Of a DNA stretch of 55,957 nt, positions 51,469-55,957 are shown piece after piece; positions within the stretch are counted from its first letter, which is position 1; each line of letters begins with the position of its first letter. The notes under the pieces are model-generated. The model ran no database searches. It was given only the letters and a program-made list of their open reading frames with translations, and was not told where the DNA came from. Position numbers and translations under genes: made by a program. Source of the stretch: a virus; the IMG/VR virus record IMGVR_UViG_3300028831_000182, positions 1 through 55,957 of that record; one strand, given 5' to 3'.

Positions 51469-51683
51469 TGGCCGCCCCGAAACCGTGCCCACCGCGCCGG
51501 TTACACGACCGGGGCTGGGCGATCAACTGCCGGCAGTGCCGAGCTGAGCGGGGCGTACCGCCGGCCGGGACGCCGTACCCGCTTGACGTGGAGATCCACC
51601 ACCAGACCATGGTGGTGACGCAGCGCAATGGCAGGAGGAACGGTGCGCAACGCTCTGCCCCTGGAGGGGCTTCAGCCGGCTGA
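51468..51683 (+). CDS. Small Cys protein upstream of the resolvase
   Basis: A 71-residue basic protein with CPPRRLHDRGWAINCRQCRAE at the start, a C...H...C-x2-C zinc-like pattern. Its 3' part overlaps the RusA-like gene. ATG overlaps the upstream stop by one base. Confidence 0.55.
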   Translation: MAAPKPCPPRRLHDRGWAINCRQCRAERGVPPAGTPYPLDVEIHHQTMVVTQRNGRRNGAQRSAPGGASAG

Positions 51684-52287
51684 TGGCTTGTTCGCTCTGG
51701 ACCGGTCCACGTATCAGCAGCTGCAGGGCCGCCGCGGGCCGGCTGCTGATGCGGTGATCGTGGATGACCCGACCCCCGACGCGGCCGGGTTCATCCGGCT
51801 GGACCTGCCCCGCTGGGACACCGCGTGGGAACCGAAGATGCAGGCCGGTCGCCGCTGGCCGGCGGTGAACCCGCGGACTGGGAAGGTCATCAAGCAACGC
51901 AAAGTGTGGGACGCACTGAAAGGCAACGCCCGTACCGCGCATTTCGCGCAGCGCCACAAGGCCGTGCGGGAAGTCATCGGCGCGGTAGTCGACGCAGCTA
52001 AACGCGCTGGCCTGGTCCCGTGCCAGCACCTGACCGTGCGCCTGGTGTGGGCCCCCGGGGACTGGCGAGTGGCCGACGACGACAACCTGTGGCACCTACA
52101 GAAGGTGTGTTGTGACGCGCTCGCTAGGGGCCCTAAGCGGGTCAAGGCACTAGCCGACGTTCAGGGCCTGCACCTGGTCCCCGACGACACCCGCCAGTAC
52201 ATGGACAAGCTGGCCCCCCTGATCCACCGCCCACCGAAAGGCCAGACCGGGCCATCGGGGCTGTGGCTGGAGGTGAAACCGGAATGA
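51643..52287 (+). CDS. RusA-like Holliday junction resolvase
   Basis: A 214-residue protein. The second half has LTVRLVWAPGDWRVADDDNL, KVCCDALAR, GLHLVPDDT and LWLEVKPE, matching the RusA pattern of D-x-DN-L, a helix with K, then a late DD. The first 100 residues are an extension beyond the usual ~120-residue family length. It should cut four-way junctions formed by ERF-mediated recombination or before packaging. GTG 51643 follows AGGAGG. Confidence 0.82.
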   Translation: MRNALPLEGLQPADGLFALDRSTYQQLQGRRGPAADAVIVDDPTPDAAGFIRLDLPRWDTAWEPKMQAGRRWPAVNPRTGKVIKQRKVWDALKGNARTAHFAQRHKAVREVIGAVVDAAKRAGLVPCQHLTVRLVWAPGDWRVADDDNLWHLQKVCCDALARGPKRVKALADVQGLHLVPDDTRQYMDKLAPLIHRPPKGQTGPSGLWLEVKPE

Positions 52288-52574
52288 TGCAAGACCCATT
52301 GGGGGAATCCACCGGCGTAGTTCGTGGCACGGGGATCCACCACGGAGCGCAGCGCGCGCGAACGGAACTGCTCGAACCGAGCAACGGCGAGCATGTCTGG
52401 GTGGTCATGGCCGGGTATGTCCAGTCGGCGGAAGCGATGCGGAAAGCGCAGCGCGGTGAGCAGGTCAACCTTGACGCAGAAAACCTGGCGATCGTGCAAT
52501 CAGGGTGTTTCGTGTGCGAGCAGCCTTACAGCGAGCGACTGAGCTACCGCAAGTGTCCCGGCGAACCGCAGTGA
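52284..52574 (+). CDS. Hypothetical protein with CxxC
   Basis: A 96-residue protein: polar start, EHVWVVMAGYVQSAEAM, and SGCFVCEQPY near the end. ATGA-coupled to the resolvase gene. No function assigned. Confidence 0.6.
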   Translation: MMQDPLGESTGVVRGTGIHHGAQRARTELLEPSNGEHVWVVMAGYVQSAEAMRKAQRGEQVNLDAENLAIVQSGCFVCEQPYSERLSYRKCPGEPQ

Positions 52575-52654
52575 CCAGGGACCAGTGGATGTCGCTGGGT
52601 GTGGTGGTCGTGGTCGTGCTGATCGTGGCTGGCGCGTGCTTAGCGTTCGGTTAG
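52571..52654 (+). CDS. 27-residue membrane peptide
   Basis: One hydrophobic helix (LGVVVVVVLIVAGACLAFG). GTGA-coupled; its stop overlaps the convergent minus-strand gene stop by three bases. It is the last + strand gene of the window. Confidence 0.42.
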   Translation: MTRDQWMSLGVVVVVVLIVAGACLAFG

Positions 52655-52794
52655 CGCCGGGCGATTTTCAGGACCAGACCAGCCACCGCGGACGGGATGG
52701 TCACCATCCATGCGGGGCTGGTGACACCCACCGCAACGACAATGACCAGGGCCAGCTGACCCGCGATCAACGCGGCGACCATGGCCCTGGTCAT
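52651..52794 (-). CDS. Small two-helix membrane protein
   Basis: A 47-residue protein: MTRAMVAALIAGQLALVIVV then TIPSAVAGLVLKIARR. GGGGGG-type SD before ATG. Last gene of the minus-strand cluster, tail to tail with the + strand. Confidence 0.55.
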   Translation of the reverse strand: MTRAMVAALIAGQLALVIVVAVGVTSPAWMVTIPSAVAGLVLKIARR

Positions 52795-52861
52795 TTTCTG
52801 TCCCCCCTGGAGTGAAGCCTTACACCTGGCATATCGCCGGCCGCGGGGGAAGCGTTACCGG

Positions 52862-53068
52862 CTACTTATGCGGGGTGGTGGTGTCCTCAGTCGACGGCGC
52901 CGGGGACGGCACCGGTACCGGGATCAGGCTGGTGGGGCCTGGGGACACGGTGGTGGCCGGTGGCGGGGTCACATCGTTGTTATCGGGATCGGTGGCGTCG
53001 TCATCGCACGCGGCCAGGGACAGGACAGCCAGCGCGACGGCCGGCAGGAAAGCAAGTAGGCGTCTCAT
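52862..53068 (-). CDS. Small lipoprotein
   Basis: A 68-residue protein with signal peptide and lipobox LSLAAC (Cys about 21), then an Asp/Pro/Thr-rich disordered tail. It would be anchored outside the host membrane. Prophage- or phage-encoded lipoproteins often block superinfection; that role is inferred. Confidence 0.78.
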   Translation of the reverse strand: MRRLLAFLPAVALAVLSLAACDDDATDPDNNDVTPPPATTVSPGPTSLIPVPVPSPAPSTEDTTTPHK

Positions 53069-53077
53069 GTCGGCGAA

Positions 53078-53305
53078 TCATGCCTGGGTTGATCTGTCGC
53101 CTCGCAAGGCGCGTCCCGTCGCGGTCTTCCACGCGGTGATCGTGACCCGGCGGGTGACCAGCTCGGTGGTGTAGGACCAGTCGGGTTTACTGCGTGCCGC
53201 GTCCCGCTCCGCTGTTTCCCGGTCGGTGCCGTAATCGGTGACCGACCACTGGTCGATGTCCCGTGCTGCTGTTAGTACCCCGTAGTGCGTCTCGCTTGTG
53301 GCCAT
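53078..53305 (-). CDS. Hypothetical protein between lipoprotein genes
   Basis: A 75-residue protein with a beta-rich start (HYGVLTAARDIDQWSVTDYG) and a basic end. Overlaps the HNH lipoprotein gene by one base. No signal peptide. Unassigned. Confidence 0.6.
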   Translation of the reverse strand: MATSETHYGVLTAARDIDQWSVTDYGTDRETAERDAARSKPDWSYTTELVTRRVTITAWKTATGRALRGDRSTQA

Positions 53306-53793
53306 TAGATGGTCCAGATCAGTTCCATGCGGTCCTGGGCGTCGACCAGCAGGACCCGCCCGGCGCACACGTCGGCGTGTAGCTGCCGCTCCAGCCGGTC
53401 CTTGGCCACTGACTGCGCCACCGGCTGCGGGTACAGGTTCCTGGGGTCTTTCGGATGCCCACCGATCTCCAGGGCCACGATGTGGTCGAGCCGGTAGTGG
53501 TTCATCGAGTCGGTGAGCCCGTAGCGGGCCATTTCCTCCCGCTTGATCGGGGTTGTGTAGCTGGTGGGGGGGCGTACGCGCGCCATCCACGCCGGGTTGC
53601 AGATCGTGTCGTGGATGTTGCCCTGGGTGACTTCCAGGTTCACCGACCCGGGGTCGCATACCCGGTCAGCCTCGCCGCCCACACCCAGCCGGCACTCAGC
53701 CTGGATGGTGGTGGGTACCGCGGTCAGGGATTGGGGCGCGGCGCACCCTGCTGCTGTTGCTACCGCGAGGACAGCCCCCAGGATGATCCGCAT
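53305..53793 (-). CDS. Lipoprotein with secreted HNH-type nuclease domain
   Basis: A 162-residue protein: signal peptide with lipobox TAAGC (Cys about 18), then a domain like secreted actinobacterial HNH proteins: CDPGSVN, VTQGNIHDTIC, PPTSYTTPIKREEMARYG, YRLDHIVALEIGGHPKDPRN (the DH...GG core), LYPQPVAQSVAKDRLERQLH and ADVCAGRV. The DH and downstream N are typical catalytic positions. It should sit outside the membrane of infected cells, where it could cut incoming or released DNA. Confidence 0.8.
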   Translation of the reverse strand: MRIILGAVLAVATAAGCAAPQSLTAVPTTIQAECRLGVGGEADRVCDPGSVNLEVTQGNIHDTICNPAWMARVRPPTSYTTPIKREEMARYGLTDSMNHYRLDHIVALEIGGHPKDPRNLYPQPVAQSVAKDRLERQLHADVCAGRVLLVDAQDRMELIWTI

Positions 53794-53796
53794 AGC

Positions 53797-53967
53797 TCAC
53801 TCCCCAAAGTTCAGCGCGCACTGGTGGGGCACTTCGCTGCCCACCTCGATCAGATCCTGACAGTCCGGGCACTGGGTGTAGCGCACGCACCGCCGGCCGC
53901 GGGGCCGGCCACGCACACCGCACAGGATCACGGTCATGGGCTGGTGCTGCGGCTGGTCGGTCACCAT
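53797..53967 (-). CDS. Small zinc-ribbon protein
   Basis: A 56-residue basic protein with CPDCQDLIEVGSEVPHQC, a C-x2-C...H-x-C site. ATG 53967 follows GGAGG by five bases. Overlaps the membrane gene upstream on its strand. Confidence 0.6.
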   Translation of the reverse strand: MVTDQPQHQPMTVILCGVRGRPRGRRCVRYTQCPDCQDLIEVGSEVPHQCALNFGE

Positions 53968-54140
53968 CCCTGCCTCCAGGCCAGCACCAGCCGGGCCGAA
54001 GCGAAGATGACAAGCCCGAACCCGCCGAGCAAACCACCCGCACCGGGGTGGAGGGGCAGGACCAGGATCGCGGCGGACAGCATGGCCATGGCCACGAACG
54101 CAGCGGACCACGCCCACCGGGGAACTCGCCGATCAGCCAT
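53961..54140 (-). CDS. Two-TM membrane protein
   Basis: A 59-residue protein with hydrophobic stretches WSAAFVAMAMLSAAILVLPL and GLLGGFGLVIFASARLVLA. Start overlaps the upstream stop (TGATG). Unassigned. Confidence 0.6.
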   Translation of the reverse strand: MADRRVPRWAWSAAFVAMAMLSAAILVLPLHPGAGGLLGGFGLVIFASARLVLAWRQGW

Positions 54141-54361
54141 CAATCCTCCGGGGTCTGCCAGGGCGTGTGGATGGCGTACCGGATGTGATGGTCAGTCACC
54201 GGCCGCATGTTGTGGATCTCCACCGACCAATCAGCGGTGACGGATTCCACAGCGTGGGTGAGCCTGGCCATGTCGACCCCATCCAGATAGCCAGCCAGAT
54301 CAGCCACCAGCTGGCCCTGGAAACGGTCCAGGTCGTCAAGGGGACCGCTGATGTATGTCAT
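54140..54361 (-). CDS. Hypothetical acidic protein
   Basis: A 73-residue acidic protein (DDLDRFQGQLVADLAGYL). ATGA-coupled at its start and TGATG at its end. No recognised family. Confidence 0.6.
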   Translation of the reverse strand: MTYISGPLDDLDRFQGQLVADLAGYLDGVDMARLTHAVESVTADWSVEIHNMRPVTDHHIRYAIHTPWQTPED

Positions 54362-54564
54362 CGGTCGTCCTCCAGCTCGAAATACACCGCTTCCGCGATG
54401 GCCCGCACCGTGGCGCACGGGTAGGCGTGGGAGCACTCGGCGCAGTGCCCAGCATCAGCGGTCGGTGAGTCGGGGTCTGGTTTGTGGAGTTCGAGCACAC
54501 CGAGTAGCCCGGCGTACCAGTCGCCAGCGTCGGCGCCCAGGTCAATCTCCAGGGGCTGCACCAT
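54358..54564 (-). CDS. CxxC-PC family small protein
   Basis: A 68-residue acidic protein with VLELHKPDPDSPTADAGHC then AECSHAYPCATVRAIAEAV. Third member of the C-x2-C...PC-x-T group with 31340 and 49647. Overlaps both neighbours. Confidence 0.65.
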   Translation of the reverse strand: MVQPLEIDLGADAGDWYAGLLGVLELHKPDPDSPTADAGHCAECSHAYPCATVRAIAEAVYFELEDDR

Positions 54565-54770
54565 CAGTTGCCCTCCAATGCGTCAGCGGCGCGGTCCAGG
54601 TTGCTGGCGAGCTCGCGCAGCAGCGCCGGGTCCATAAACAGGGTGGTGTGCGCGCCGGTCATCAGGACCACCGCAGAGCCCTGCCGGTAGATAGCCACGG
54701 TCTGGTGGTCGGTTGACCAGGTGCGCCACATGCGGGTGGACTCACCGAGCGGTACTCGGATCCGGGTCAC
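54564..54770 (-). CDS. Small beta/helix protein
   Basis: A 68-residue protein: beta pattern (MWRTWSTDHQTVAIYRQG) and a C-terminal helix (LLRELASNLDRAADALEG). GTGA-coupled to the upstream gene. Unassigned. Confidence 0.58.
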   Translation of the reverse strand: MTRIRVPLGESTRMWRTWSTDHQTVAIYRQGSAVVLMTGAHTTLFMDPALLRELASNLDRAADALEGN

Positions 54771-55324
54771 TGGTCTGCCTCTCGCATCGTCAGCAGCTGA
54801 TACAGGGTTTCGAGGACCAGCCGGTGGTGCAGGCGGTCCCACTGCGGCCGGGCCCGCTGCGGGTCACGCACCACGTCCACGCCGTGATCGTCAGCGGCCA
54901 CCACACCCACCCGCCGGGTGGTGGGCACGAACGCGCCAGCGCAGGACTGGCGGGTCAGCTGCCGGGGCAGCAGCACCACCGTGGGGCACATCGCCACGAA
55001 TGGCGCGGCCAGAGCCTGCGCGGTGGGCCAGTGCCCAGCGGGGGCTATCACCCCGTGTAGCGACACGGCGGGGGCTGGTGCCTTGTGGCGCTGTTCGGGC
55101 AGCAGCAGCCATTCCAGATCAAACTTGTCCAGCACGGGCCGCTGGTTGCGGTCCTGGCGTTGCCGGTGGGGTTCGGGTAGCAGCGTGGCCACCAGAGCAA
55201 CCCTGCGACCGAGCACAACCCGGGGGCCCACGGTGGTCCCGGGCCAGGCCAGTGCGGCTACCGCGTCGGGGATGTATTGATCGAGGTCGTGCGCGCTGAC
55301 TAACGCGCTGACGTGGGTGGGCAT
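54767..55324 (-). CDS. Hypothetical 185-residue protein
   Basis: Mixed alpha/beta protein with VVLGRRVALVATLLPEPHRQ and VVLLPRQLTRQ segments. ATG 55324 overlaps the zinc-ribbon gene stop (TGATG); GTG 55327 is the alternative. No catalytic motif I can name. Second gene of the minus-strand operon. Confidence 0.6.
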   Translation of the reverse strand: MPTHVSALVSAHDLDQYIPDAVAALAWPGTTVGPRVVLGRRVALVATLLPEPHRQRQDRNQRPVLDKFDLEWLLLPEQRHKAPAPAVSLHGVIAPAGHWPTAQALAAPFVAMCPTVVLLPRQLTRQSCAGAFVPTTRRVGVVAADDHGVDVVRDPQRARPQWDRLHHRLVLETLYQLLTMREADQ

Positions 55325-55689
55325 CACATGTTCCTGAGCAACTCGGGTTCGACGGGATCGAGGACGTCCTCAAGCCAGGACCTGAACTGCTCGGTGAGAC
55401 CGATCAGAACCGCGGTCACGCCCACACCGATGGCGGTCGTGGCGACGCCCAGGTCCAGCAGGAAGTAGCAGCTGATCGCCACGATGAGCATCAGGGCCAG
55501 CCCGGCGTAGTGGAGCACATTGTCACCGAACTGCCAGGCCTTGGAGTTCGTCCAGGAGTAGCCGCAGATCGGGCACACGTACCGCTGGCGTGGGTTGGGT
55601 TGGAGGGCCTGGTATTTGCTGAGGATCATCACGTCGTCGGGGTCTTGCACGTCCGCGTCGTAGCAGGACAGGCAGGGAAGTTCGTACAT
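55324..55689 (-). CDS. Zinc-ribbon membrane protein
   Basis: A 121-residue protein: CLSCYDADV and CPICGYSW form a split zinc ribbon (about 6-46), followed by two TM helices (about 60-75 and 80-98) and an acidic end. First gene downstream of promoter 55745-55773 on the minus strand; GAGGAAACCC lies in its leader. Unknown function. Confidence 0.68.
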   Translation of the reverse strand: MYELPCLSCYDADVQDPDDVMILSKYQALQPNPRQRYVCPICGYSWTNSKAWQFGDNVLHYAGLALMLIVAISCYFLLDLGVATTAIGVGVTAVLIGLTEQFRSWLEDVLDPVEPELLRNM

Positions 55690-55744
55690 GATCGGGTTAC
55701 CTTTCGGGTTTCCTCTTGTCGGGCCACGTCTGGCCACACCCATG

Positions 55745-55773
55745 ACCCTACAGAATCGGGGGGACGCGGGCAA
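55745..55773 (-). promoter_or_regulatory. Minus-strand promoter TTGCCC-N17-TAGGGT
   Basis: On the minus strand TTGCCC (55773-55768), 17-base spacer ending in TG, TAGGGT (55750-55745). Same -10 as three + strand promoters. It probably drives the whole cluster down to 52651. Confidence 0.7.
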
Positions 55774-55778
55774 TAAGA

Positions 55779-55816
55779 AGGGGGCCCATCGGCCCGCGTC
55801 GCCCGATGGACCCCCT
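55779..55816 (-). terminator. Terminator after the edge DUF397 gene
   Basis: On the minus strand AGGGGGTCCATCGGG pairs with CCGATGGGCCCCCT, followed by TCTTATT. It lies between the DUF397 stop and the next promoter, so it insulates the two units. Confidence 0.75.
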
Positions 55817-55831
55817 AAACGTTGCAACCTG

Positions 55832-55957
55832 CTAGTCGAACTCGCCCCTCTTAGCGCCAGCAATGAACGCGGTCCACTCCCCCGCTGTGAAGTACAGCGG
55901 CTCCCGGTCCGGGTTCATCGAGTCCCGCACCGCTCGGCCACCGTTGTCCAGCCTGGC
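55832..55957 (-). CDS. DUF397 protein, partial
   Basis: The C-terminal 41 residues of a second DUF397 protein run off the window edge: LDNGGRAVRDSMNPDREPLY then FTAGEWTAFIAGAKRGEFD. The pattern matches the family C-terminus and is distinct from the copy at 45353. Two DUF397 genes on opposite strands of one phage genome is unusual. Confidence 0.85.
   Translation of the reverse strand, partial: ARLDNGGRAVRDSMNPDREPLYFTAGEWTAFIAGAKRGEFD

Overview
The window is part of a tailed, siphovirus-type phage genome from a high-GC actinobacterial host. Evidence for the phage: a portal-end fragment, scaffold, lambda-gpD-like decoration protein, gpE-type capsid protein, connectors, major tail protein, a -1 frameshifted tail chaperone pair, tape measure, tail tip and fibres, amidase and holin follow in classical order on the + strand. 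Evidence for the host class: very GC-rich codons, many GTG starts, and two DUF397 genes, a family essentially confined to Actinomycetia. No integrase, repressor or DNA polymerase was recognised. The window opens inside a gene (probably portal) and closes inside another (DUF397), so it is a slice of a longer or circularly permuted genome.

Layout. 1-4.1 kb: head-proximal genes, an ECF-type sigma factor coupled to a membrane protein, and a MuF-like protein with a degenerate ADP-ribosyltransferase-like tail, closed by a strong terminator (4145-4188). 4.2-5.2 kb: small genes, one on the minus strand. 5.2-8.0 kb: scaffold, decoration and capsid genes, closed by a terminator (8023-8063). 8.2-23.5 kb: connectors, tail, lysis. 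23.5-26.7 kb: two collagen-like fibre genes. 26.8-39.4 kb: replication and recombination (ASCH/DUF3850 protein, winged-helix initiator with an AT-rich origin candidate inside it, DnaB/RepA-like ATPase, two DNA methyltransferases, ERF annealing protein, SSB, DEDDh exonuclease, Cas4/RecB-like nuclease, HNH protein, possible sliding clamp). 39.6-46.6 kb: many small genes, often Cys-rich or single-TM, and a tRNA-like element. 46.6-48.5 kb: terminase small subunit and an ATPase-only large terminase. 48.5-52.7 kb: an HNH homing-type gene and more small genes including a RusA-like resolvase. 52.7-55.96 kb: a minus-strand cluster with two lipoproteins, one of them an HNH-type nuclease, ending in a second DUF397 gene.

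How the genes work together. ERF, SSB, the two exonucleases and RusA form a recombination set. The initiator and ATPase presumably open the origin for host polymerase. The orphan methyltransferases probably protect or mark phage DNA. The terminase ATPase is encoded about 8 kb from the probable portal end if the map is circular, and no nuclease domain lies in this window, so TerL appears to be split.

Regulation that can be read directly: promoters of the form TTGnnn-N16/17-TAGGGT or -TAACGT, mostly with a TG before the -10; a duplicated palindrome CACGTTnGTAACGTG ahead of two transcription units; and a repeated start-associated sequence, GAGGAAACC, just before many small genes. The most unusual features are the recoded terminase tail with its HNH neighbour, a nested hairpin RNA between ERF and SSB, and the tRNA-like element with an enlarged anticodon arm.
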